Assembly (NCBI GenBank): GCA_027886185.1
Contig: WOAB01000689.1
Location: forward strand, 1,178,001-1,242,000
Reading direction: 5' to 3'
Source of the DNA: Rheum nobile
Taxonomy: Eukaryota; Streptophyta; Magnoliopsida; Caryophyllales; Polygonaceae
Length of the DNA stretch: 64,000 nt
Shown one piece after another: positions 22,049 to 33,670 of this stretch (the stretch's first letter is position 1; each line of letters opens with the position of its first letter). The notes beneath the pieces were generated by a model. That model had not been told where the DNA came from. It saw nothing but the letters and a program-made list of their open reading frames with translations, and did no database searches. A program made the translations under genes and the position numbers.

Positions 22049-22290
22049 TGAGGCGAAGGTTCGAAGTCTGAGATCTAAAAATGGTAAGGTATTCATCGTC
22101 GTTGGCGCCATGAGCAAGACCGACGTGGTATTGATAAAAATGACATCAAGTTTGTTAACGGCTATGGGTATTTTCATAACTTACATTATATGGGTCTCCA
22201 AGCATCGTCACTGTGAGTATTGAAGCAAGTCGCAGTTTAGGGGTTTGAGGCGAAGGTCCGAAGTCAGAGATCCAAAAATGGTAAGGTATC

Positions 22291-22826
22291 ATGTCATATT
22301 TATTTTCAAATCATGACATAAGATATGATTTTGTTAAAAGTATAGGTTGTACCATGGTTTATGATAAATAACTCATATATTTTACTCCAAAAACTTGTTT
22401 GTGTAAGAGACTTTATAATGCTCGACATTTCATGTTTTCATGTGTTTGAAAAATAGGTCAAATTTGATGAATAAATGGAGGATCTAAAAAATTGTGAGTT
22501 TTTGATGTAGAGGTCCTAAAATTTTGGACAACTAGAAAGCATATTTATAAAAACCGATTTTGATAAAATCATTTTGCATTATTTAAAATAAGATGTTAAG
22601 GATTTAGCTTAAAAATCTCAAAAACTTCGTTGAATTTTATAACTCATAATATGATATAAATTTGAAAGAAGAGAAATAAAACTGATAATTCTTATATGTA
22701 TTTTACTATACTTGAGAATTACAAGCTAATAGGATACCCCTGAAATCAGGTTTGGTTTTGGGAATAAATACAAGAAGCAATTATTAACATATCAGAGTTA
22801 ATGGTCGGTCATGTCATGTAGAAATC
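22291..22826 (+). other. AT-rich DNA, probably the former upstream region of the FHA gene
   Basis: No gene or repeat seen. Because 22827-22842 is the left target duplication of LINE-1, this segment should have lain directly upstream of the FHA gene TATA box before the insertion. Confidence 0.6.
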
Positions 22827-22850
22827 ATATAAACGTGGGTTCGAATTAAA

Positions 22851-23558
22851 ATGACTCCGACTCTTGAAAACGCTTTCTTTCTCTACGACTCCCAAACCCT
22901 AAAACCCCTGGCGCCGTCAACCCTTAACCTTGACAATCTTCTCACATATCATTTCGATTCTCCTCCTTTCGATCATGATTTTAGTTTCAAACTTATGGAT
23001 TTGGAGCCTCCTCTCGCAGATCCAGTCTCCTCACCAAAAATTTGGTTCCATCTTTGTGGAATTTCTACAAAATCCTCGACTGCTCACTTGCTTTCGATCC
23101 TTCTTGTTTATGTGTACTTCCTTCACATGCTCCCAATCCTCCTCTACTCTTTGCTCCGTGAACTTTCGGATATCACCGCTGGTGTTACACCTCTCAGCTT
23201 GGTTTCTGGTTGTTTGTACAAAGGATGGTGCTACCGCGCCACTATCTACTGTGCGACAAAAAAGGACTCTAAAGCTTTAGCGCCGTTCGCGTCCGCATCT
23301 GTAGCGAAGAAGGTGCAAACCCTTATGGAAATGCCCTCTTTTTGGGTGTACTTTCCCAAATCCCAATTCGTGAAGTTGAGTTGGTTATGCTTGTGCATTT
23401 CTAGCACCGACTTCTCCCCGATCCCTTACCGGAAATCCAGAATTTGCAATCGGCCGGCTGGGTGGTGGAGTTTTCTCACCGTCGTGGTCGTTGGGTGGCT
23501 CTCTCTTTCAGGCTACGGGGCCCTTGCGACTTGGTTCTCCCTCCTCTCTTGGTTCTAG
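22851..23558 (+). pseudogene. LINE-1 5' module, unrecognised protein text
   Basis: An open frame of 235 codons from ATG 22851 (MTPTLENAFFLYDSQTLKPL). I do not recognise it. It lies where ORF1 should be, eight bases after the target duplication, but has neither the DUF4283-type block nor the CCHC knuckle seen in LINE-2 ORF1. Other frames across the same DNA are also coding-like for short runs (for example VLHLSAWFLVVCTKDGATAP), so one or more frameshifts are likely. It could be a different ORF1 type or a host mRNA joined to the LINE. Confidence 0.45.
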
Positions 23559-23676
23559 AGACGGGGTTGAAGTTGTTCCCTTTGTGTCTTCTCCTTCCTA
23601 TCGTCTCACTGTCAAGAGAGTTCTATGGATGCTCGACGACGTCGGATTTCTGATGGTGTCTGCAACAGTTCAGTGA

Positions 23677-23846
23677 GGCGAGACAAGGTCTTTGGTGGCC
23701 TTCCGTGGCCTTCCTCTCTTATGCAAATCCAGGTATGTTCTGACTGATCCTATCACTCTTTATCTCTACCTTAAACTTCAAAATGTGAATGATCCTTGCT
23801 GCCTTGTATGTGTGGTTGGGCTTAAAAATTTACTAGCTACCTATCG
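23677..23846 (+). pseudogene. LINE-1 5' module, second open stretch (continues at 36006)
   Basis: Reads ...DPITLYLYLKLQNVNDPCCL... up to the Tekay insertion. It resumes in the same frame at 36006 after removal of the Tekay element and one TSD copy, and stays open to the stop near 36310. The joined stretch is about 158 codons. Function not recognised. Confidence 0.55.
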
Positions 23847-26185
23847 TGTAACACCCCCAAATCTTAACCCATTTGGAAAGGTATTACTGCCAGTGACCTC
23901 GGTTTTCCTCACCGAAGCCACCCAAGGCTTTACCGTTTAAATACAATCCATGAAACACTTATGATACAAAATCATCTTAATATTCGATTAAAGCAAGAGT
24001 TCCGGAATTACATCCCAATTCCGAATAGGACTAAATACAGAGTTAAACAAAATATAACGGAAGTCTATCTTAAAATATACAAAAAGGGGTTGTGATTGCC
24101 ATGGTCACCTGCCCAAGGTTCTCAACCTGATTAAAACATTAAAACATCCAAAAACCACCGTCGTCTTCATAGTCATTCTAGTCTCCTCATCTGTGCTCTA
24201 TCTGATGTGCCGAATCGAACGGATGACACCAACCAACCATGCAGAGAACAATTTTGGTTGGTTAGTATAATGAAAGACCATGTAAGGGCACAAAGCAGAA
24301 GGTTCAAAGTAGTCGTATTAGGTTAGACTCATCGTCCCTCGAATAACAGTCGAGTACGATAGTCAACCACCATACTGCTACTAGAATACAGCAAAAGGCA
24401 TGCACGAGAGAAGATTCTGGAAGACCGAGTCTTCCCAGAAATCAACTGGAAAGAAGACTCCAACGAAATGAGTCTTATAGGAAGATATGACAAAGTCTGG
24501 AACAACACAGAATCACAGAATTACAGTATCACATTCGAGCGATTAAAAGTTAAGACGAGCTTTCCTAGCTGCACTACTCGCCCAAGGTATATTAATTATG
24601 TGCGACAACGGCACTTATCTTATGATATTCTCAAATGCACAACACGTTATAAGCTTTTAGATATATGTTTCGTCATGAGGGACATATATTGAAGGGAATC
24701 CTTCCTAAGGTTTGTGACACTAGCTAAGTGCACCACCTCTATACTCGTGTATCAGAGGTTAGGTCATGACCATCCATGTGGTATTAGGTGGGGTCGAGCC
24801 ACCTCTCTACCAAATTATAAAGAAACGACTCGATCCCAACGAATCCAACGTTCCTAACTACTAGTGCTAACTAAACAGTTCAAGCACAACAATAGTCCAC
24901 AAACATCAACATAACCGCCCTCAAGGCTATCAACATAAATATATATTCATAATAGCGTTGTTCTAACAGATATACAACCTATTACAATATCATATTTTAG
25001 TTTTCCAAAACAATTAACAAAACTGTTCCCAGACGAACACAATATTCATTCCAAATTAATTACTCAATTAAACAACTGATAATTAATGGAAACATGGAAT
25101 GATGAGCAAGAGCGAACCGCCACTTGCCTTAAATCCGCAGAAGCTTAACGAAGCTAGGTACGACGACAACTGGTTTCCGGGCTCGAAGCAGGGACAGATC
25201 TGACAACACAGATTCCTTCGGATCGACCCATAAAGAAACCCTAAGTTAGATTCGACAACAACGAGTATAAATCTAAAGAATAACGAAAGGAATCGAAAGG
25301 AACGAAGCCCGATCGAAAGCCACAGAAGCCAAGGCCGAAACAAGCCAAGAGCTTCTGGGCGGCGGTTGCCGCCTGTTCATGGCGGCGGTCGCCGTCTGCC
25401 TTACGGTGGGCGCCGCTACGAACACCGGGAAAATTACGAGAGGCACAAAACTCACCGACTTCGATTGTTTTGCTTCTCCTTTCCTTTGCTTTGGATTCTA
25501 AGCTTCTAAGGGCCTCCAAAGCTTCACTTTACAACTGGAATAACACCAAATGGAGCTCCGGCGATTGATTGTGAATTATCCGGTGAAACTTGAATTTCCG
25601 GCGAGATGATTGTGAGGGAGATTGAGCTTCGGATTTGTGCTCAATTCAGCTCCCAAATCCTCCCTTAAATAGCCAAAGCTCTAGGGGACAACCAAGGGCA
25701 CGTGGAGGGCTAAGATCGGAGGTCACCCGATTCGCCGACCATCACGGAGTCAAACCGGCGAGGCAGGGCTAGGCCTGCATCTAGGCGGCGGTCGCTGCCC
25801 AATTTGGCCTGCGGCGGTCGCTGCGTTTTGGCCTGCGGCGGTCGCTGCTTTTTGGCGCCACTTGCCAGCTTGCCGGGAAGAGGATGACGATGTCAGAGCC
25901 TGTCAGGCGGCGACCGCCGCCTGCCTTACGGCGGTCGCCGCCAAGCCCATTTTTCGTCCGTTTAAGCTTGGAATAATAAGGTCTTAATCCGGGATAAATA
26001 ATAATCGTACACGAACGAGTATTAAGTCCCAAAATACGTCGATTGTATATTATTTCACTCAGAAAAAATATTACAGAGATTAAGAACATTACAGAATGTC
26101 TTTCAGTCTCCGAAATTAAATCGACGTACACAAGAGACGTTCAGGTAATTTCCAAAATACCCTTACAGAAATACGGGGTATCACA
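23847..26185 (-). repeat. 3' LTR of the Tekay-like element
   Basis: 2339 bp matching 33671-36000. It holds GGCGGCGGTCGCCGCC-type words at 25352-25435 and 25780-25945. Confidence 0.92.
25352..25945. repeat. GGCGGTCGCCGCC word clusters in the Tekay LTR
   Basis: At least eight copies of GCGGCGGTCGCYGCC-like words, some perfect inverted repeats, occur in two groups (25352-25435 and 25780-25945). The right LTR has them at 35221-35260 and 35618-35760 in different copy number, so the array has changed since insertion. Confidence 0.85.
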
Positions 26186-28903
26186 TCACCTCCCCCTTAA
26201 AAGAAGTTTCGACCCCGAAACTTGGGTCGAAAATAATCCGGGAAAACGTTTGAGCATATATGCTTCAGTTTCCCATGTTTCCCAAGTAACTTCTTCAGTC
26301 CCTGAGTTGGACCACAGAATTTGTACCAACGGTACGATCTTGTTGCACAATTGCTTTTCACGACGCTCGAAAATGCGCACATACATCTCTTCGTAGGTAC
26401 CATTTGCCTGAATCTTGATGTCCTCGTAGCTCAGCACATGAGACTCATCTGGTACGTATTTCCTTAGTAAGGATACGTGGAACACATTATGCACTGGGTG
26501 TGCCGATGGCGGCAATACCAAGCGGTACGCTAGAGATCCCACTCTATCAAGAATCTCGAATGGTCCCACGTAGCGAGGGTTAAGCTTCCCACGCTTACCA
26601 AATCTGAACACACCCTTGGATGGGGATACTTTGACAAATAATTTGTCACCAACATCGAACTCGACAGTTCTATGCTTCTGATCCGCGTAAGACTTATGTC
26701 GACTTTGGGCGGTCAACATCCTCTGTCTAATCAAAACAATGTCCGAAGCTGTTCTCTCGACCAACTCTGGTCCGAGCAGAATCTTGTCGGCATTCTCATC
26801 CCAACAAATCGGAGATCTGCATCTGCGACCATACAAAGCTTCGAACGAAGCCATCTTGATAATAGCATGCCAGCTATTATTGTATGTGAACTCAATCAGA
26901 CTCAGGCTGTCTTCCCAGCTAGTCGGACGATCGAGTACACATGCTCTTAGTATATCCTCCAAGGTCTGGATGGTCCTTTCAGACTGTCCATCCGTTTGAG
27001 GATGAAACGCTGCACTGAATCTCAATTCAGTTCCCATGGCCTTGTGAAGTTCTTGCCAAAATCTTGACATGAATCGGCCATCTCGATCCGATATAATGGT
27101 CTTGGGGATACCATGTAAACGGATAATCTCCTTGTGGTAAACTTCTACTAACTTTTGGGTTTCCCATGTGGTCTTGATGGCTATGAAATGAGCACTTTTC
27201 GTAAGCCGGTCCACAATTACCCATATAGCATCTTTCTGACTTCGAGTCTTTGGTAGCCCAGTGACGAAGTCCATGGCGATGTCCTCCCATTTCCATTCTG
27301 GCACGGGGAGAGGTAGCAACTCACCACCTGGTCTGCGGTGTTCGATCTTGACCTTCTGGCAAGTTAAGCATTTTGCCACGAAGTCTGCTATATCCCACTT
27401 CATGTTTGGCCACCAAAACTTCTTCCGAAGATCCTTGTACATCTTGCTAGAGCCAGGATGTACAGAATAAGCTTCTCTCATTACTAACTGGCGAAGACCT
27501 TCTGTGTCAGGCACACAGATCCGGTCTTGAAACCAAAGTGATCCATCATCCTGAATCACAAAACTGGGAGCCTTCCCATCCATTACTTCACTGCTTAACT
27601 TCACCAAGATTATGTCATCGACTTGCCCTTCTTTGATTTGATCTAGTAGCATAGCCTGAATTTTTAGCATAGTCAGGTACCCTCTACGTTGATCATACAA
27701 GACTTTAGCTTCGCATGACATTTGATTTAGTTTAGTCTGAGCAGTAAGTAGAGCAACTACTGTCTCGTGCGTTGTCTTCCGGCTCAGTGCATCGGCTACC
27801 ACGTTAGCCTTGCCCGGATGATACAACAACTCGATGTCGTAGTCCTTAAGCAACTCTAGCCAGCGGCGTTGTTTCATATTTAACTCCTTCTGAGTAAATA
27901 TATATTTGAGACTCTTGTGATCCGTGAAGACTTGGCATTTCACCCCATAGAGATAATGCCTCCAAATCTTCAGTGCAAAAACTACCGCTGCTAACTCAAG
28001 ATCGTGTGTCGGATAGTTCTCTTCATAAGTCTTGAGTTGTCTGGATGCGTAAGCAATCACCTTGCCTCTCTGCATCAATACACAACCCAAACCACATTTT
28101 GAAGCATCACTATAGACCACATAATCGTCGTTCCCTTCTGGAAGTGCTAACACTGGTGTCGAGGTCAGACGTCGTTTCAATTCCTGAAAATTGGCATTGC
28201 ACTTGTCATTCCAGACAAATTTCTTGTGGACTTTGCGGAGCAGACCGGTCATAGGTAGAGAGATCTTCGAAAATCCCTCTACGAACCGTCTATAATATCC
28301 GGCAAGTCCAAGAAAAATGCGCATCTCCTTCACGTTCTGAGGCTGCTTCCAATTAGCCACAGCTTCAATTTTCTGGGGATCAACCATAACCCCATTCTCA
28401 TTGATCACATGGCCTAGGAAAACCACTTCTCTCATCCAGAAGTCACACTTAGACAATTTAGCATACAGCTCATTTTGTCTAAGGACTGATAAGGCAATCC
28501 GCAGATGTTCCTCGTGAACCTCTTCATTCGGAGAATAGATCAGAATGTCGTCGATGAAGACTACCACGAACTTATCCAAGTACTGGTGAAAACATCGATT
28601 CATCAGATCCATGAAGACTGATGGAGCATTCGTAAGTCTAAAAGGCATTACTACGAACTCATAATGACCATATCTGGTCCGGAACACAGTTCTAGGAATG
28701 TCTTCCTTATGAATTCTCAACTGATGATAACCCGATCTCAGGTCGATCTTGAAGAAAACTTTTGCTCCTTGTAGTTGATCCAACATATCATCAATCCTTG
28801 GCAAAGGATATTTATTCTTGATCGTGACTTTATTCAACTCGCGATAGTCGATACAAAGTCGAAATGATCCATATTTCTTCTTGACAAATAAAACCGGAGC
28901 ACC
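26186..28903 (-). pseudogene. Tekay pol: reverse transcriptase, RNase H, integrase
   Basis: Open from just after the TAG at 28904-28906 to the TGA at 26186-26188, which touches the LTR. In order: RT (GAPVLFVKKKYGSFRLCIDY, FFKIDLRSGYHQLRI, VVVFIDDILIYSP with the catalytic FIDD); RNase H (YVVYSDASKCGLGCVLMQ, DALSRK); integrase zinc region (the first His of HHCC is not evident, CLTCQKVK present); integrase core (AMDFVTGLPKTRSQKDAIWV, IISDRDGRFMSRFWQEL, FHPQTDGQSERTIQTLE giving D,D,E); then the FGKRGKLNPRYVGPFEI module and a chromodomain-like end (EEVTWETWETEAYMLKRFPG). The polypurine tract lies within the last codons. Apart from the TAG the pol frame is intact. Confidence 0.92.
26189..26203 (-). 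promoter_or_regulatory. Polypurine tract of the Tekay-like element
   Basis: The minus strand reads CTTTTAAGGGGGAGG, then TGA and the LTR. Confidence 0.8.
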
Positions 28904-30918
28904 CTAAGGCGATGCGCTCGGCCTTACATAACCCTTGTCGAGAAGATCTTCTAGTTGCTTCTTCAACTCTTTCATCTCAGCAGGAGTCATCCGGTACGGG
29001 GATTTAGAAATCGGTGCCGTACCAGGCTCAAGATCAATAGAAAATTCCACATCACGATTTAGGGGTAACCCATGAATTTCTTCCGGAAAGACATCCGAAA
29101 AATCCCTAACCACAAGAATATCAAGAACTGAAGGTTCATCTTTCGTGGGCGGATCCAGGTAGCAAAGGTACCCGACACAACCTTGTCGTAGTAGCTTAAA
29201 CGCAGCCATCGCATTGATAAGCATGCCGTTATCAGCGTCATGCCGACCCTTAAACTTGCACACGAACTGGCCCCCAGATGACACCGTCACCGTCCTTGAA
29301 CTAAAGTCGATCACCGCCCCATGACGTGTTAGCCAATCCATACCGAGAATAATGTCGTATGGAGCCATGGCTATACAAATCAAATCTGCCTCGAATTTCT
29401 TACCCTGAATGGTAATCGGGAATTCAGACAACCGCTTCGTCCCAACCAGACGATCACCATTAGGAAGACTTACAACGAAAGACTCACAAGCTTCGTCGCA
29501 CACTAATCCTAACTTACTAACACAACTATCCGAAATAAAGGAATGGGTAGCATCCGAATCAAACAGAATGCACACTAAAGTAGAATAAAGGTATAAAGTA
29601 CCTTGTGCAATTGGAGCGCTAGGTTCATCCGCCTCACGCATCTCGTACAGGCGTTGACCGTGACCTCCAGAAGCAGCTGGGGCTTTCCCCTTATTTTGAG
29701 AAGTTGTTTGCATTGACGGACTAAGAGTCTCAGCTGGCTTGAACCTGGGCCGATTATTCTGATTAACTGACCCATATTGTGACTCTATTCCCCTCTGCTT
29801 TCCCTGCTGACAGAATTTCTGCATATGGCCTCTATGACCACATTCAAAGCATAACTTCTTCTCCTTTGGGCACACAATGCTCTTGTGCCCCGCAGCACCA
29901 CAATTATAGCACTGGACTGGATTCTTGCTCTGGCCCGTCTGCTGCGTTGACCCTCCTTGAGTCATGTCCGTCTTTGCTCGATCAGACTTAACAAAGTTAG
30001 ACGGTGGCGCAGGTCGCTTGAATCCACTCCCTTGATTCTGCATCGATCTTAGCCGATTGCGTCTTTTGGTTGACTCCTCCAAAGTCATCTCCAATTTGTA
30101 GGCTGCATTCACATACTGCTCCAGAGTAGAGCATGTGTGGTGCACCATCATTGGCTTGATATCTGGGCTCATCCACTCATGGAAATACCAGATTTTATGT
30201 GCCTTGCTGGATATCTCAGGTCCAGCGTACTGTAACAGGTGATTGAACTTGGTCGCAAGCTCGGTTACCTTCAATCCATCTGTTTTAGGGTACAAAAACT
30301 CCTTGTGTTTCTCCTCCCTCATAGCACGAGAGAAGAAACGGTCTGTCATCTTTGTCTTGAACATCCCCCAGTTCAAAACAGGACTCTCAGCTAAGCCGGT
30401 ACTCTCCCACCACTCACTAGCCTCTTCCTTCAACTGAAGAGAAGCTATATGTACTTTCTCAGCTTCAGTAAATCCACATTGCGGAACAGCCGCTCCATGT
30501 GGGAAAACCAATGGGTCACCCTGACCGGTTCTCCTTTTCCGTTGTAGCTGTCAGGCCTCATGGAATTAATGGTCTTCATCGCATGACCATAATTGTCCCG
30601 AGTCCTGACTGCATTATCTTGGAATACACGGTTCACTGGCTCCTCAAATCTGGGAACCGGTGGAGGTATTGGCACACCTTGTGCCTGCGGCACACCTGGT
30701 CGCAGTATATCAGTTACTGCCTGCATAACCATTCCTCGAAATGCTTCCATTGCAGCAACATCTAATACTATTGGAGCGTTGGTCTGACCTTGACCATTGC
30801 CCCCAGGATGATTGTTGGAACCTGACTCCTGCTCGTCTTGTCCAACATTTCCTACAGTTGGTCTGGGGTCATTGCTTGTCCCAGCACCAGCTCGAATTGT
30901 GTTCCTCGTGTTCACCAT
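28904..30918 (-). pseudogene. Tekay gag and protease, frameshifted
   Basis: Starts at ATG 30918 (MVNTRNTIRAGAGTSNDPRP). A one-base-type frameshift at about 30475-30500 splits the Gag core: the first frame ends at 30445, and the second carries GFTEAEKVHIASLQLKEEAS and the rest. Two CCHC knuckles follow (CYNCGAAGHKSIVC and CFECGHRGHMQKFC). The protease motif reads FDSDATHSFIS where DSGA is expected, so the catalytic Gly is Asp. The frame runs into RT and ends at TAG 28904-28906 in ...VRPSASP, where family members normally have Trp. Structural protein plus protease of a gypsy particle, now non-functional. Confidence 0.9.
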
Positions 30919-31915
30919 CTGTTTACCGATCCAGTTCCAAGTATTTTATACATTAATATTTTTCAATAACTTAATGTAGCAAAATCACTCAGAGTAGATC
31001 AACTTTGTATTTTTATAGATGAACTTGAACTATTTTACAAACTGCACATTAACCGATCTCCTGAGCGTCAGGTCAAAATTGCTCGGAGATTGTAGTATTT
31101 CACAAAGTACATGCCGCAATACTAGAATATTTACACGGTACATGCTGAAATACTAAGAAAAGGAAACCACTGCTACATGCAACGTCGGTCCTTATCACGG
31201 TGCTCCGAAACGCTTCCTATACGATAGACTTCCCATGCAAGGCTTCTTCGGACATGGTTCTCCATCGGATTCTGACGATGGACTACGCACCCTGCTTGGC
31301 CCTGGAACAAATGATTCTGGTGTCCCTGGCCTTATCTCAGTCATGGTGAAGTATGGATCATCCAAGTTTGGCTCTCCTAGCCCAGCCCTTCTCTGAGCAC
31401 TGGCGATCATTTTATCCATCTGGTATTGATGTTCAGAAGAGATCATCTCGCTTTGGTGAAGGATCTCTCGTAGTTCAGATTCCGTCCACCTTCTCCTTTG
31501 AGTAGGGATAGGCTAAGATTCCCTGCCACTTCTTCCAATACCGTACTCGGTATAAAGTGTTTCCCAGTCAGCATCAGATATGAGTGTGTACTCTGGCACT
31601 GGTGGCAACTCTTGCACATGTGGTAACTCTGAACTGGGGTGAATAAATTGCATCTCCGGTTCCTGACTATCCATCAGCAAGTGCCTCAAGTCATCGGACT
31701 CCTGGTTCTGCCCGTTGAGGTCCATCTCGGTATCCTCCTCGGGATCATCCTCGATGGGGTCCTCTTCCTCGTCGGGGTCTTCCTCTATGGGGTCCTCTTC
31801 TTCATCTTCCTCCTCGCTCCCTTCAGGAATCATTTCTATCTGGTAATCGTCATTGTAGTACCCTCTCGCGTACCTAGACGATTCATCTTCTTGCATTGCT
31901 TCCTCCCTTGGTGGC

Positions 31916-33237
31916 TGATAACTAACTTTCAGTCGTGCGCGCTATCAAAGTAATCCTAATATGCAACTAGAGTATAGCATGCAAGTAAGGAGTCGAACCC
32001 AAGGGAATCAACACGTCAATTTCTATGTAATTACTAATTTATCAACTTTAAAGAACAAATGGGGGGGGGGATTGGTTTTCTACTAAGACTACACAAATGA
32101 AATAACACCAAAATCAAGCTTAAGAAAATAAGAAAAATGGGAGTTTCACCTAGCAAGTTTCCACACAGAAGTTAACCAAGTTGATCATTGATTCCTCTCA
32201 TGTTCATATTCATCCTTTTGATTTGTTCCTCTTATGATCTTATTTATATTAACAAGCCAACCGGTCTTGCTAACACTTACTAATTGATAACCTAGAAGAC
32301 CTTCTAAGGTTGGTTCAATTAGTAGCATAGAGTGTAAGATTGTATGGATTGCATGCAAAGACTCAACAACGCAAGTATGCAATGCAAATCAATTTCCTTT
32401 TCACAATTGAATTCAATTTACCAATTTCATGCAATTGTGATCGCTACAAGTGATTAGGGATTCCACCGTATATCCCAAATCCAGCACCTAGATTACTATA
32501 GATTTAAACCAGGAGATCAATCTAGTCAAAAATATAGAAATCTGAAATATGCTCAAGGAAATTAATATCAAATCCAACAAGGGATGAACAAGAGAAATGA
32601 ACCTTACAACCGAGTTAACTTTGTGCTTCCACGCTAGGCAAAACAGGAAATTAGTTCTGGTTCATGTTCTTCACACACAATTCAAATCCAAAAGAGACAA
32701 GAAAAACTAAGTGTTCTTGAGAGTAAAAAGGCAGATTAGCCACCAGGCTAGCTCTCTCGGCCGTCATTTTAAACCCTAATCCGAGCCCCTTAAATACCTG
32801 CTCAATTAAACAAAATGAAACAGCCCAGCAGTTGGAGAAAATCGGAAGTTGTTCAGTCGCTCAGAAAACCGCGACCAACCGCGATCGCGGGGGATCGCGG
32901 TTTGTGCTCCCCAAGGTTCTGCTGGAAATCTGCTAACCGATGGTCGCCATTAGTCACATCAGCTTGCGGTCTCCACTCCAGCAACTTCTGTCTTCTGATC
33001 ACCAGCTTTCCTATATGACTTCGGGCACCGTCTTCAACTCGTAAGTGCTTCCAAAAACATCCACAATGTAGCTCCGCACCTCAAACACCAACTTACCTCC
33101 AAAACTCTGTAAATCCTATGATTTAACCACTTCTCACCTTTTCTCCGGATTACAGAAATATCCCATAAATCAAATCCAAATCTCCTCAATAATATGCTAA
33201 TAATTACTAGTTGTGCTATGTAAAATACCGCTTATCA
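31916..33237 (-). mobile_element. Solo LTR B inserted in the Tekay pre-gag ORF
   Basis: 1322 bp from TGATAACTAAC to CCGCTTATCA. The exact 5-bp target duplication GTGGC lies at 31911-31915 and 33238-33242. The minus strand begins TGATAAGCGGTATTTT and ends with a TTCGACTCCTTACTTGC region, so it is an Athila-type LTR in minus orientation, related in style to solo LTR A. It has no internal domain. A GC word cluster (CCGCGATCGCGGGGGATCGC) lies at 32868-32902. Confidence 0.88.
32868..32902. repeat. CCGCGATCGCGG palindromic words in solo LTR B
   Basis: AACCGCGACCAACCGCGATC followed directly by GCGGGGGATCGCGGTTT: four overlapping copies of a GATCGCGG-type palindrome within 35 bp. Confidence 0.75.
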
Positions 33238-33654
33238 GTGGCTCAACTGGTGCTGCCACAGGAACTACAACATTCCTTGACACCAGGACTACCGACTCAG
33301 GAAGCACATGCTTGATATTCTCAGGTGGGCTGCTTGGTTCTCCAACCTCGAAGCACCCTTGGGGTATTGAGAAGTCGAGCCTTCCTGGAGATGGTGAATC
33401 CATCTCGGCATCTACCGAGTCCCTCTTATGAGAAAGACACGCACCCATATCCTATAGGATAACGAGGAAGAAATTAGTCTTTCTAGACATAGAAGCAAAC
33501 TTACTACATCAGACTATAGATAGAAGACATGACTATGAACGATATTTTATTTTCAAATTCTTTTCATTTTGAAAATTCAGAGCCCTTTTGAAAATACTTT
33601 TCAATCGAAAACGAGTAATTGGTTTTCAAATACCCAACCCGTTCTAAAACTTAG

Positions 33655-33666
33655 GCTCTGATATCA
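33655..33666 (-). promoter_or_regulatory. Primer binding site of the Tekay-like element (one mismatch)
   Basis: The minus strand reads TGATATCAGAGC, four bases from the LTR end. The initiator tRNA-Met complement is TGGTATCAGAGC, so one base differs, probably decay. Confidence 0.8.
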
Positions 33667-33670
33667 CAAC

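Larger units (their letters stand above)
17779..22290 (+). repeat. Tandem duplication (~195 bp unit), first copy split by a gypsy element
   Basis: The unit runs from TTCATCGTCGTTGGCGCCATGAGCAAG through GTATTGAAGCAAGTCGCAG and GGGGTTTGAGGCGAAGG to AAAAATGGTAAGGTA. Copy 1 is 17779-17934 continued at 22049-22090. Copy 2 is 22089-22290. The copies are about 85-90 % alike by eye. The gypsy element sits within copy 1. Confidence 0.78.
31195..33448 (-). pseudogene. Pre-gag ORF of the Tekay-like element, interrupted by solo LTR B and a TAG
   Basis: Starts at ATG 33448 with MGACLSHKRDSVDAEMDSP. The reading frame reaches the solo LTR at 33237. When the solo LTR and one copy of its 5-bp duplication are ignored, it continues in the same frame at 31910 (REEAMQEDESSRYARG...). 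An acidic run follows (EEEDEEEDPIEEDPDEEED). One in-frame TAG lies near 31513. The same frame then runs on through TQRRRWTESELREILHQSEM to the stop at 31195. Total about 310 codons. MGACLS fits the N-myristoylation rule (Gly2, Ser6), with Cys4 available for palmitoylation. No known domain recognised. It lies between the 5' LTR and gag in the sense direction. Confidence 0.65.

Noticed and set aside
25241..25519. Minus-strand frames in the Tekay LTR (also near 35105)
   Set aside because: No similarity to known proteins; they differ between the two LTRs in length because of indels, which is not expected of a real gene.
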